Source of the DNA: Poronia punctata
Taxonomy: Eukaryota; Ascomycota; Sordariomycetes; Xylariales; Xylariaceae
Length of the DNA stretch: 43,312 nt
Assembly: GCA_022579005.1 (NCBI GenBank)
Contig: MU401727.1
Span: 1 to 43,312, forward strand
Direction: 5' to 3'
Shown here: positions 24,143 to 35,467 of the stretch, in pieces
Position numbering within the stretch: position 1 is the stretch's first letter
Layout: every line of letters starts with the position of its first letter
The notes under the pieces: model-generated
What the model was told of the DNA's origin: nothing
What the model saw: the letters and a program-made list of their open reading frames with translations, nothing else
Databases searched by the model: none
Position numbers and translations under genes: made by a program

Positions 24143-27100
24143 CTAATTAGTAGTTAAATTAGCAACTATAAAAAAGTAAGGTTTAAAAATAAAAACTATT
24201 ATTATATTTACTTTTTACTTAATTTAAAGTTGCTTTAGCTTTATATTGTTTTTAAAACTTATTATATTTAAGTAAATAATAAATAAAAAACTTAACTTAA
24301 ATTATTATATAACTACTTAAAAAAATAAAGTAAGCAAAAAAAGCATATGCTAAATTATAGTAAGCATTTTATAGGTTATATACTAATAAAATAAAAAATA
24401 GTAAACATTTTTATTACTTTTAATTTATAGCTAATTTAAAAACTAATTACTATTAATTTATAATAGTATTATTATTATATAACTTTAATTTATTTTTAAA
24501 AGATAATTTAAAAAACTAACTATATTAAAGATTTTAGCATATATAGTAGTTAGTATTTTTCTAATTTAATAACGCTTTTAATAATAACTTAAATTAAGTT
24601 AAAATTTTTAAAAAAATAAGCATAGCTATTTATTTATTAAAAAAGCATATCATTTTTAAAAAATAAAGTATAAAAAAACTTAACTTTAAAACACTAGCAA
24701 AAAACAAGCTAAATATATATATTTTATATAAAATAACTAAATATATATATATATAACTTAATAGTAAAGATTTTTTATAAGCTATTTAAAAAAGTTTTAA
24801 AAAATAAATATGCTAATATTTTAATAATATAATATATATAGTACAATGTTTATTATTACTAATACTATAATAAAAAAGCATTAACTATAGCTTAATTTAA
24901 AGCTATAATATTATAAGCAATAAGTTGCTTACTATTATAAATAGCAATATAACTATTAATAAAGCTTAGTACTTTTTTTATATATTTTTAATTAAAAAAT
25001 AAAAACTTAGTTTAACTTTTATATTTACTAATAAAAAAGTTATAAGCTAAAATATACTTAAACTTAAAACATATTTTAAAGTATTAGTAACTAATTAAAA
25101 AGCTTAAGCTTTATAAGATTTTTAAGCTTTTTAAAGTACTTAACGTGCTTTTTAATTTTTTTTAACTTTTTAAATATTATAAGCTATATAAGCTATATAT
25201 ATTTTATATATTTTTTAGCTTTTTTAGTTAGTAAATCTTTTACTTACTAGCAAGCTAGTTATGCTTTAATAGTAAGCTGCTTTTATTTAAGCTATTAAAT
25301 ATAAAAACATTTTAACTTTATATTTAAATTTATAAAAATTTAACTATGTTTTATTTTATAATTTACTTTTAATATATTTAATAAACAATACTTTTTTTAC
25401 TTTTAAAAAAATTGCTATATTTGCAAAAACATAGTAAAAAAACTAAAATTATATAAGCAAGCTTTATAACTTATTATATAATAAAGTATAAACTTTTATT
25501 AATATATGCTGCTAAATTAAAATAATAAAAAACTAATATTAAGCTATATTTTTAATAATTTTTAATAAACGCGCTAAGCAGTATTTTATATAGCAAATTA
25601 GCTTTAATAAATTATAAATAAAAATATATTTTAAGTTAAATTTACATTTTAATAATATTGCAAATTAGTTTTAATACTTTACTAATTAAATAATAATTAT
25701 ATATTAAAATATTTATAAAAGAAACCTAAACAAAACCTTTATAAAAGCTTAGTAAGCACTTAGCGCTATATATTAAAATAAAATTTACTTAGTAATAAAT
25801 ATAGTATATATATATAAAAGTATATTTAAGTTTAATATAGTACTTATTTATTAAAAGCTAACATTTAAAAGTTTATTTTTTAACTTTTAAGCATATTTAT
25901 AAGTAGTAAATAATAATAAAAGCAGCACTATATTTTATATTAATTATAAGTATAATAATTATAATTATAATAAAAACAATTTAATACTATATTATTTTTA
26001 TTTTAAAAGTAAATTAAACTTATTAAAGCAAAAGTATAAATATTTTATATATAAAAAAACAATTGTTTTTTAACTAATTATTTAATTAAAAACAATAAAA
26101 AATAAAACGTTAGTTTTTTACTATATATAAAATAATTTATAGCTATAAACTAGATATTAAAATATTTTTTTAATATTTAATAAATATAAAAAGTATTTTT
26201 AAAACTATTTTAAATTTAAACTTAAAATAAAATAAAATTAATAATAAAATAGCAAAAAGATTTACTTAATTTTTAAAAAACGCTATATATATATATTATA
26301 TTATAAGTAAAAATATATAGCAATTTAAAGCTAAAACGCCAGCAAATTAATTTATTTTAAAAGATTTTTATAAAGTAAAATATTAAAGTAAATTATAAAA
26401 TATAAGTGCTTTTAACTATTTAATAGTTAAAAAAGTGTAATTAAAAGCATATTTATACTTAAACTTAAAAGTAAATATAATATAAAAACTAAGCAAAGTT
26501 TATTTTAAATTTAATAGCAGCAATATTATTAAAAATATTAGCATAATTTAAATATAAAACGTTTTTAAAATAACTACGTATTATATTTTAAATACGCTTA
26601 TTTTTTATTTATTTTTACTATATAATGCTAACTATATTAGTGCTTATTTTAATAATACTAAAAATATTATTATTTAAAATAATAATAATATAATACTAGT
26701 TATTTATAAATAAAAATATTTATTTTTTAATATATACTTTAGTAAAATAACTATATATTTTATTAAAACTAAGTTATATTAGCTTTATAAATAATTTAAG
26801 CACTTTAAAGTAGCAAAACTAAAGTAAATATTAACTATAGCAAGTTATAAAGTAAATTATTTTATTTTTTAAAAAATTTAAAAATTTTGCTATTATTATT
26901 AAATATATAACCTAGCGCTAAAACGCTTTAAATTTACTTTAAAAAATAACTATAAATTTAACTATAAGGTTATTGTTAACGTAGTTTAAATTAATAAAAA
27001 ACAGGTTTTTTACGTTATTAATTTAGCTACGTTATTTTAAGCTATAATTTTTATTTAAACAATAAAAGCATATAAAGTATAAAATATACTTTATAAGTGC

Positions 27101-29612
27101 TAAATTAATATTTATTAAAAACTGCTTAATTATATAATATATAACTTTAGTACTAATTTTGCTTTAAAAAAGTTTTAAATTAGTACTAAAATTATAAAAA
27201 TTATATATAAAAAAATGTATATTAAAGCATATTAAGCACTTAGTAAAATTAAATATATATATGCTTTTTTATACTATACTTTTAATATAATTAAAAAAAA
27301 AATTAGCTATTAAAATAATAATAAATTAATTTTATAAATAATAGTAAAAGCTTTTAATAATACTATAAAATTTAATAAACTAATATTTACTTTATTAGTA
27401 TTTAGTACTTATTTATAAATTAATTATAATTTACTACTATTACTTAAAATTATTTAGCATATAAAAGCTATTTAAAAAGCTATAAAAGCTATTTAAAACA
27501 AAAAAGTAAAAGTAAACGTATTATATACGCTTAATACTTAAAATAGCTTTAATTTACTTTTTATTTTTACTTTTTTTTTTATAAAGTAAAGTTTTTATTT
27601 AGCAAAAAAAGTAAAAATAAAATAGTTTTTTTAAAGTTTAAGCAATTAAAAGCAAAAACGTTATTATTAATATAGTAAACAAACTAATAAAGTTTTATTA
27701 TATTTAAGTAAAACTATATTAATATATAAATAAATTTTTAGCAAACGTAAACTAAACTAATTATAAAGGAAATATAAATTAAAATATACTTTTAGTAAAA
27801 GTAAAAAACTTATAACTTTTTACTACTTTAGCAATTATTTGCTACTTTTTTAAAAAAAATATAAAAAAATAAAATAATAATTATTATATTATAGTACTTT
27901 TTAATAGTATAATTTAAGTATATAATAGTACTAAAAACGTATTTAAACGCAAAAAAAAGGGCAAATTTTTAATTATTATTAAAGCTACGTAATAAAAGCA
28001 TTATTTTTACTTTTAGTTTACTTTTTAAAAAGTTTAATGCTTTAAAAATTAATAATTTTTTAAATATAAAAATATTTAATTTTGTTTATTTTAACTTTAA
28101 AACGTACTTAAATATTAAGCTATTTTTATTTTAAATAGTATGCAAAATTAAAAGCAAAACTATTTAGCTTAATAAAAAATTATAACTAATAGTTTAAAGC
28201 TATAATAATTATAAAAAAAACAGTTTTATATTAAATTTTAATTATTTAATAAATAAGTTAACAAGTTATATTTATACTTATATTGTTTTTAATTTAAAAC
28301 TATAATGTTTATAGTAAGCTAAAAAGTATTATATAAGCATATATATAGTTAAAAAATACCTTTTTTTATATTATATATATATATTTACTTATTAAGCTTA
28401 AAAAAAAGTACTTTAAAAGTATTATTTTTAATTACTTTGCTTTTTTTATAGTTTAGCTAAATTTAGTTTATATTAGTTTTAAACTTATTATAAACACTAC
28501 TAAAATTAATTTAAAATAATAATATTAACTTATAATCTTTATTTATTATTTATAAAAAGTAAATATAATAAATTTAATATTATTATAATATAAATAAATA
28601 ATACTTTATTATTTGCTATACTAGCGTTTTTAGCTAAAAAAAAGCAAACTTTTTAAAGCTAAATTTAAAGTAAAACTAAAGTAATTTTTTAATAAAAAAA
28701 AAGCTATTAAGTTTAATAGTATAAAAGTTATTTTTTAAAATAAAAAAGTAATTTTTATATAAAAAATTTAAATAAAAAATTTAATTAAAATTAACTTTGT
28801 TTTAATTAATGCTTTTTAATAATATATTAGCTAAAAAGTATATAGTATATATATTAGTAGTATATATTAACTTAAAGCTATATTTAACTTATTAATAGCT
28901 ATATAAGTTACTAAACTTATAAAAAATAGTATTTAAACGTTAAATAAACAAATTAACTAGCAAATTAAAAATAAGTATTGCAAATTAATATATATACTTT
29001 TAAACTTAATAAAAGCAAAGCTATTTATTTTTATAAATAGATTATTTGCTAATAATACTAACTTAAGCTTTTAAATTAGTTTTATTATTATTTTTACTAC
29101 TAAATTAATTTTAAAGTATAAGCAAAATAAATATAAAATTACTAGTAATATTATATACTAAAACTTAAGTAAATATAAACGCGTTATTTAATTTATTTTT
29201 GCTAGTAAACTATATAGTATAGTTAATAAACTTAATAGCGCTATTGCTTTATATACTATTTTATACTTAATTTTTAAAGTACTTAAATTACTTTTAATTT
29301 TTTTAGTACTTTATACTAATTTTAAGTTGCTTTATTAATATTTTATAAAGCTTAAAAGTATGCAAAAAAAACGCTTTATAATTAATATAATATTATTATA
29401 AAAATTTTATAAAAAAAAAGATTATAAAAGTATATTAAATTAATAAAAAAGATAACCTTGTAAATTTGTTTATTAAAAAACTTTTAACTAAGCACTTAAG
29501 TCCTTTATTATAATAAATTAAATATAAATAAAAATTAAAGCAATAGTAGATTGCATACAAGTTAAAAATAAAAGTATAAAAAAATAAAAATATAGTTAAA
29601 AAAAATAGCAAG

Positions 29613-30000
29613 TATTAAAATCTTTTTTAATACTTTTAACTTTATTAACTATATTAAGACTATTAAAACGCAAATATTTTATAAACATAAATATTTAGTT
29701 TTTTATATATTTATTATTAATTATATTAAACTTACTTTATTAAAAAAGTATATATATAGTATATATATATAGTATATAACTAGTATATAAAAAGTATATA
29801 TTTTTTATATATTAAATATATAAAGTATACATGTTTTTTTTATATTGCTAATAGGTCTTAATTATAATGTAAACCTTTATAGCTATATAAAACTTGCTAA
29901 AAAAAGTCTTTATAACTTCCTTTCCTTTTAATTAATTAAGTTAATATAGTACTATAAATAATAACGTATTATAATTATATTTACTTTAGCTAGACTAACA
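29613..30000 (+). repeat. 3' LTR of family 1, copy 2
   Basis: Runs from TATTAAAATCT to ACTAACA, followed directly by the ACTTA duplication at 30001-30005. Confidence 0.9.
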
Positions 30001-30005
30001 ACTTA

Positions 30006-30440
30006 CTTATAAAACCTATTTACTAAGCTACTTATACATTAACTATAAGTTTATTAAAGTTATATTAACTAATAGCAAAAGTATAACTAGTTATATTTTT
30101 TAAAAATTATAAGCTACTTTAATTATTTATTTAATATTTAAAAATGCTAGTAATATTACCTTATAATTACTTTATTCTTTAAACCTTTATATAAATATAT
30201 AAAATTGGTTTAATATAATAAAAAATTAGGAAATTAATAAGTTTAAATATTTAACTTTAAATTATTTATTTATTTAAAAATAAACCATTAAATTATATTT
30301 ATTTAGCTTTTAATATAAATAATAAAATTTAATTAATTAATATTATATTATTATTAAGTTTTAATAAAATATATAATATTGTATAAAATACACTTTTATA
30401 TTAATATATTAGCAAGAAGCTTTTGCTTTATAAATAAGGT
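30006..30440. other. AT-rich edge of the repeat block
   Basis: This is the DNA flanking the family 1 insertion, still strongly AT-biased and without genes. Base composition returns to normal within about 100 bp around 30400-30480, marking the border with the gene island. Confidence 0.7.
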
Positions 30441-30700
30441 CTTGAAAAGCATGCTTAGTAAGCCTTATTCTTGTTTTAAATTGGCTACCTTGGTTCGACT
30501 TGTCCGAGATAGTGCGTATCTGCATGATACGTACAAGATGCGTCCCGGCTCTCCCTCCCTCTCCCTCTGCTGTCCATCAACTTAACGGTCTGGTTTAGCT
30601 TGTAAAACACCCCGAGAACTAACCATCCACTTGTTCCTCTTCGGCCATCGGCATCAATCATCAGTTGACTTTTAATACCGGCGCTGACAACCTCGTTACG
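30441..30700 (+). promoter_or_regulatory. Upstream region of the EAF-like gene
   Basis: The only non-degraded DNA upstream of the gene is about 260 bp. It holds a pyrimidine-rich tract (CTCTCCCTCCCTCTCCCTCT, about 30549-30568), a common feature of fungal promoters near transcription starts, and an imperfect inverted repeat GTGCGTATC-TGCAT-GATACGTAC (30512-30534, one mismatch). No TATA box is obvious. The transcription start is not determined. Confidence 0.45.
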
Positions 30701-31995
30701 ATGGCGTCCCTCGCGGCGGGGATCGTTGATCCCACCAAGGCGGGGAAGTACCGCGTCGTCTTGAGTGACGCCTTGCTAGGCAAGGAGCCCAAAGAATTAT
30801 ACACTGGCATTAGGTGTGAGTATTATACTGCGCACACATATCACGAGACACAAGTCGCTTTTGCACACGGTCCCCTACCCCTTGGGAATGAAACAAGTGG
30901 TATTAATTAGGCATACCAGACAACCACAAGCCGTCGTTCTCATCCCCCACAGCCCCTCACCAAGCCCGCATAAAACCGACCTCGTCCGGCGAGGGATCTA
31001 GCTACGAACTATCATTCCAGGAGGATGGGGGGCGGTACAGTTATAGCGGCTCCCGTGCCCACGAGAGCAGCCAATGCGTCCTCGTTTTTGACCCTGAGCG
31101 TGAGGTTTTTGTCCTACACCGTCTTGACTCAATGTTCAACATGAACCTGGTGCACACGCCGAGCAAACCCGATGCCGAGACGCTTCGGGACGACTACCCA
31201 CAACTAGAAGGCCATCGTCCTTCCAGATCAAGCAAACCTGTTGCCCGGGCTTTGCCGAGCAGCAAATCTACCAAGCCCAAGAAGTCTGCCCCCAAAGAGC
31301 TTACAACGTCTACTCTTCAGAAAACGGATCCGCCAAAACCGGCGCCGGCGACTTACCTGAAGAAGATACATCACGACTCAGAAGATGAGAGCTCGGACGA
31401 CGATCTCTTGACTATTGAAGACCCAGGAGGCGTTGCTCCCCCTACTCATCGTGACTTTTCCCCTGGGGTTGTCGATAAACCCCGGCGGTTTTCCGAATTT
31501 GTCCAACAACATAACGAGGAAGAAGAGGACGCTGACGGCGGTTTCGACGACGTAGAAGTTGAGGTCCTGAACGATGCAGACGGCGAGGATGAGGAAGGAG
31601 GAGACGAAGACGACGAGGACGACGATGAAGACGAATCGGAACATTTCAAGCTGCCGAGCCCCATAACCCGCCAGATGATGAGCCGGAATATCAATGGTAA
31701 TGGAGGGGCCAGCCACGGCATGGGCTCCATAGCTCATAGCTCGCAGGCCATCGAGGAAGAAATCTCGGATGAGGATGAACAGCCGGGGAACGCCGGCGGC
31801 AATGTCGCTCAAAGCACCGTAGCGATAGACGACACTGTTGTCGACCTCGAAGCAGCGCTCTTGGAGGAAATAGGCGAGTTTCCGGAGCAAGAGGAAGAAG
31901 AGAGAGGGGAAGGGGAGGAGGAGGAGGAAGAGGAGATAGCGGAGGCAGAGGCAGAAGAACTGGAGGTAGAGAGCGACGTGAGCGAAGAGGAGTAA
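30701..31995 (+). CDS. eaf1: EAF-like RNA polymerase II transcription elongation factor (one intron)
   Basis: Proposed CDS: exons 30701-30815 and 30920-31995, 396 residues. The intron (104 nt) has a perfect GTGAGT donor and a CCAG acceptor. This splice restores the conserved run ending TGIRYNHKP, whereas a second in-frame acceptor at 30952 would lose it. Residues about 8-125 match the EAF N-terminal domain (DPTKAGKYRVVLSDALLGK, then YELSF, GRYSYSG, VLVFDPEREVFVLHRLDSMFNMN). The rest is Ser/Pro/Lys-rich, then a long Asp/Glu tail ending EEE, as in animal and fission yeast EAF, whose acidic end activates transcription. EAF proteins partner ELL to stimulate Pol II elongation in the nucleus. The start is the first ATG of the conserved frame; an upstream TTG is not used. 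Yeast EAF1 (NuA4 subunit) is unrelated. Confidence 0.92.
30816..30919 (+). other. Intron of the EAF-like gene
   Basis: 104-nt GT-AG intron, GTGAGT donor and ATACCAG acceptor. It interrupts a codon after its first base (phase 1), giving Tyr39. Acceptors further downstream remain possible, but only this one yields the family motif NHKP right after the junction. Confidence 0.85.
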
Positions 31996-33421
31996 GGAGA
32001 AGGCAACGAAGCGGGATGGATTGTGACCGTGGTCCACATTTAAAGTACAGGAAAACCATTACCGGGCAAACGAGTTGCGACGTTGGTGCGTCTTAGGACG
32101 GGTTGTAATTGTATGTTTGTCGGGCCTTGGCGTTAGGTTGGACACCAGGCGTGTATAGGGACAAGGAAAGGGCTGAATACATTCGCAGCGTCTTATTTCA
32201 ATTGACATTCTATACTCGGTATCTCCCCCTATACCGAATCTTAGGACCAATACCCTGAAATTATCATGTGACTGGCATCAAAATCGGAATGCTTCACGTC
32301 CCACAATGTGGTCGAAGATGTATGCAAATGAACCAAATAGAGAAATATAATAGATGCGACTATGGTAGTCCTGGTTTAAAGGGCGTAACCACGACCAAAC
32401 AGTGTGGATCTGTCAGTGGACTCCTTCAAAAGCCTACATAGGCCTATAGCAACCTACCTCGACTTTACTCGGTCGTTATTGGCTTCGCTTGTATGATTGC
32501 GCGGTCGTCGATAGAGCGCACGAATTGATCACTACTTTGGTATGGCTCGATCAGTGGGTGGTCATTAATCCCGAGCAAAGCTACCTACAGCAAAATATCG
32601 CCCAAATTTCAAGAACATGCAATATAATTAATTTATTAGCAACCCCTTTTCTACACTCCATATATTGTATTTTAATGTAGAGATTTACATTATGTCCCAT
32701 ATACAAGCCGCTGGCCGCAAGAAAAGCCGCGTTTCAGCAAGACGTTGAATTAAAATTCGCAGGATTGGGTATTTTTGCTCGGAACTTTGGACCTCTCACT
32801 ATAAGTAGCGGGATGATAACTATGCATTGGTACACCTAATTGTTGATGCGGCGGTGGGAACTCACGGCTACGTACAAATAAATAGCCACTGTAAATGGTC
32901 TTTTAGAAACTGAATTTTGTGCCGTCCAAAGTACTTAATCATAATCGCTAAAACCCCTTGCTTCCGTGATAACCTATTTCCATACGTGGACAGGATTCCC
33001 TGGCAATACCAATACTTACAGCATGCCCTGACCTGACCTTGAGCACCGTGCAGAAAAAAAAAGTGCCTTGTATAATATCTTCTGGGGTCACCACCAAGAA
33101 CTTCCCAAATAGTATTTCGCTTGCTTTCGCTATGCATTTATACATTATACACTGGACCACGCTGGATAAAGATGGTGAGGAAGATGAAAGGGTATTGAAG
33201 ACATTTCAGAAGGTGACCAGCGCGGTTGAGGAAGAGACACAAGTTCCGACCTGATATAAAAGAGAAAAAAAGAAGGAAAAAAGATTCCTGAACCCCCTAA
33301 AAACAGGGAAAGCGGCCACTGATTCTCTCAATCCCTTCGGGGTCTTCGTCGCCTCTCGCTAAGCAGCCCCAAGAGTGGGAGAAGTCGCACAGGGGAAGGA
33401 CAGTGCTTGTTCGAGCGGCCA
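31996..33421. other. Intergenic region between convergent genes
   Basis: About 1.4 kb holding the 3' ends of the EAF-like gene (+) and the zinc-finger gene (-). Composition is normal, not RIP-like. Only short open frames occur, none with a recognisable motif or start context, and no tRNA or rRNA was seen. A purine-rich run at about 33255-33285 and an A8 run at about 33053-33060 could belong to 3' untranslated regions. Confidence 0.6.
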
Positions 33422-35467
33422 TCACAACGACTGCTCCATGCGCTCAAAATCCTGAGGTGTTGTGCCGTGCTTTTTTACCATGTGCCGTCGCCAGTTATCT
33501 TTTCGAGGGAAAGACTTGCCGCCCTTGAACCACTGACACGAAGGCTCGGTGCAATGATACGCTTTCAGTTTCAAATGCCTGTCATTGATGTGACGGTGGA
33601 GGTGAGTTTTGGTGCCAAACTTCTTGTCACAACCAGCGTATGGACATTCGTGATTGCGATCATGGTAACGCTTGTGGTGGTTGAGCTTGTGGATCTGGTC
33701 AAATTCACGGCCGCACTCTGGGCAAATCAACGGGCCGTACTGAGGCGACGGCCTGGAGGAAACAGGTGACGCGCCATGCTCGGCATTTAGTTTTGGCTGT
33801 TGCGGTATGGCGGTGAACGGGGACGGGGATATGGTAGGCCGAGTATCTGGTGTTCGCCCATTTGATTCGGCAGTTGTGGAGCTCTGTCCGGGGGTCGTGG
33901 TGTATTCGAGCGAGTCACTAGACTGCCGGCGTCCACCATCCACAACCATGTGGCGACCATCAACACAAGCGACATTATCGCCCTCGTCGTTGTCGTCGTC
34001 GGAAAGCGCAAGATACATGTCGGCAAGGTCCTCTTCCTTGGTAGTCGGCGAGCAGGCAGCGTCCTTCTGCGTAGGCTGTTGCGTGACGATCTCAGGAGGT
34101 GGTGGTGGCGGTGGTATCGCGGGTGGTGAGGCCGAATGTTTAATCTGATATGTGGTATAGGCCGCCTGCTCGGCCGGAGTGGCAGGGTGCCAGATAGCCA
34201 TGGGGTTTATGGCAAAGGACTCTGACGAAAGTTGAGGAGAGTGGGAGGATGGGCGGAAGGGCGATTTCTCATCAGCCGTGACTTGGATCAAGTCGAGGTC
34301 CATCATATCCGGGATCCCAGGGCTATTAAGGCGTTCCGGTCTGTGACTTGTACTGAGGGGCTGAGCACCGGGAGGCAGCCCGTATGTGGGGTCGGGCCTA
34401 AGGACTGACGACGGCAACTCCGGATCTGTCTCGGTGGTTTCCCGAACCGAGTCATTATGCACCGGGGACCATAGATATTGCGATTCTTGGGTTTGTGATC
34501 TAAATGGTCCCTGTTGGATCTGCACCCGCGGCTCTGGTATCCGCTTGGAGCCGGCAGGGCCAAGGCCGTAATCACCTGAGCATTCAGTCATTGGTTCGGG
34601 CTCGGTCACCCTATATTCTGCTGCGATAAGAAACGAGTCTATCCCGGCCCTCCCGGGAGATTCGCGTCCTGATTCTTGCCTTGTCGCCGCTGGGCCTAGC
34701 ATGGTAGGCCCATCGAGCTGCTGATGTTGGCCACCACCCGCTGTGCCTTTAGAGCCCCGGGACGACTGCCTTCTGGTTATAGTACTCCAGATACGTCGAT
34801 GAAGGGATCCGCTTCTCTGGTGCTCCTCTGCCTCCTTCTTCTGCGCTTCATACAGATCGCTCATCTGCCTCGACGGGGCAATACTGTCCTGAGCCGGATC
34901 AGACTCAAGCGATATCCTCGAGTCATAATAAGTAAGATTAGCAGCGCCGGGCGCCGTAGAGGTATGGTTGAGAGGCAAATCCGGCCCGTGCTCTGTCGCG
35001 ATCGGGGAGGTCAGCTGGCGAGCAGGCAGTGAAAAATTGATATCCGCAGGCAGTGGATCGAAAGGGCCGGCTTGATGGGCGTATAGTTCATAGTTTCTCG
35101 TCCAATCCCCGTCAGCTGCAGTTGCTGGCAACCCCTGTATACTGGAACCGGCACGCAGAGCAGGAGCTCTCTCTTGCTCCTCGAATGTACCCTGTCCAAA
35201 GCTGGCATCAACTGTTTGATGCGGTATGGGACCAACATGGTGAGGTTGCTGCGCCTTGGGAAAGGGTAACGCGTCCTCTCTCCGGACGGCCCTCAATTTC
35301 CGCCTGTAACGGAAGTACAGGAAACCGATGACTATGAGGGCGAAAAAACCACCCACCACACTCCCAATGACAACACCGGCAATAGCACCGGGCGATAAAG
35401 CATGGCTCCGCGGGGTGATGGCCATCCGGGAACGGAGGAGTGGAGTCACGGGCGCCATAATGATCAT
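33422..35467 (-). CDS. Single-pass membrane protein with C-terminal C2H2 zinc fingers
   Basis: 681 residues, no intron needed. Residues about 27-51 form one strongly hydrophobic segment after LSPGAIAG, followed by a basic stretch (YFRYRRKLRAVRRED), the usual layout of fungal single-span proteins with a very short outer N-terminus and a cytosolic remainder. Residues 70-575 are low-complexity, rich in Ser, Pro and Gln, with a poly-Pro run (about 452-458) and an acidic patch (about 489-507). Three C2H2 fingers close the protein: C582/C585/H598/H602, C608/C613/H626/H631 and C639/C644/H662/H667, the last with a long 17-residue loop. The fingers suggest DNA binding. Combined with the membrane anchor, a dormant transcription factor released by proteolysis or alternative start is an inference. 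Met4 and Met15 are other possible starts, and both keep the membrane segment. It shares a 2.2-kb upstream region with the cryptochrome gene. Confidence 0.85.
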   Translation of the reverse strand: MIIMAPVTPLLRSRMAITPRSHALSPGAIAGVVIGSVVGGFFALIVIGFLYFRYRRKLRAVRREDALPFPKAQQPHHVGPIPHQTVDASFGQGTFEEQERAPALRAGSSIQGLPATAADGDWTRNYELYAHQAGPFDPLPADINFSLPARQLTSPIATEHGPDLPLNHTSTAPGAANLTYYDSRISLESDPAQDSIAPSRQMSDLYEAQKKEAEEHQRSGSLHRRIWSTITRRQSSRGSKGTAGGGQHQQLDGPTMLGPAATRQESGRESPGRAGIDSFLIAAEYRVTEPEPMTECSGDYGLGPAGSKRIPEPRVQIQQGPFRSQTQESQYLWSPVHNDSVRETTETDPELPSSVLRPDPTYGLPPGAQPLSTSHRPERLNSPGIPDMMDLDLIQVTADEKSPFRPSSHSPQLSSESFAINPMAIWHPATPAEQAAYTTYQIKHSASPPAIPPPPPPPEIVTQQPTQKDAACSPTTKEEDLADMYLALSDDDNDEGDNVACVDGRHMVVDGGRRQSSDSLEYTTTPGQSSTTAESNGRTPDTRPTISPSPFTAIPQQPKLNAEHGASPVSSRPSPQYGPLICPECGREFDQIHKLNHHKRYHDRNHECPYAGCDKKFGTKTHLHRHINDRHLKLKAYHCTEPSCQWFKGGKSFPRKDNWRRHMVKKHGTTPQDFERMEQSL

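Larger units (their letters stand above)
23758..30000 (+). mobile_element. Structurally complete RIP-degraded LTR retrotransposon (family 1, copy 2)
   Basis: A 6243-bp element with two LTRs of 385 and 388 bp (23758-24142, 29613-30000), ends fitting TG...CA after allowance for C-to-T and G-to-A, and a perfect 5-bp target duplication (ACTTA) on both sides. LTR differences are almost all transitions. Its last 1.9 kb is repeated at 1-1891. The internal 5.5 kb has no open frame, so it cannot be autonomous. A purine-rich run precedes the right LTR, consistent with a plus orientation. The superfamily is not readable: 5-bp duplications fit both Gypsy and Copia. Confidence 0.92.

Noticed and set aside
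24143..29612. Assignment of the family 1 element to Gypsy or Copia
   Set aside because: All frames are closed and no RT, integrase or protease motif could be read with confidence in the mutated sequence.
1..30440. Mitochondrial DNA insertion as the cause of the AT-rich composition
   Set aside because: No mitochondrial gene or rRNA is recognisable, while LTR ends, target duplications and transition-only divergence between copies explain the block as RIP-degraded transposons.
30379..30585. Short frame across the border of the AT-rich block
   Set aside because: No start context, no domain, and it spans the abrupt composition change.
30950..30952. Alternative acceptor CACAG for the EAF intron
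   Set aside because: It keeps the frame but removes the conserved NHKP run after the junction; the upstream CCAG at 30919 restores it.
31378..32037. Long minus-strand frame over the EAF-like gene
   Set aside because: It is the antisense of the Glu/Asp-rich tail, giving Leu/Phe-rich low complexity. The sense strand carries the conserved EAF domain.
32489..33254. Several 60-90 codon frames between the convergent genes
   Set aside because: They occur on both strands, overlap each other, lack motifs and lie where 3' untranslated regions are expected.
33400..33420. GTTCGAG resembling a tRNA T-arm
   Set aside because: No acceptor stem, D-arm or anticodon arm can be built around it.
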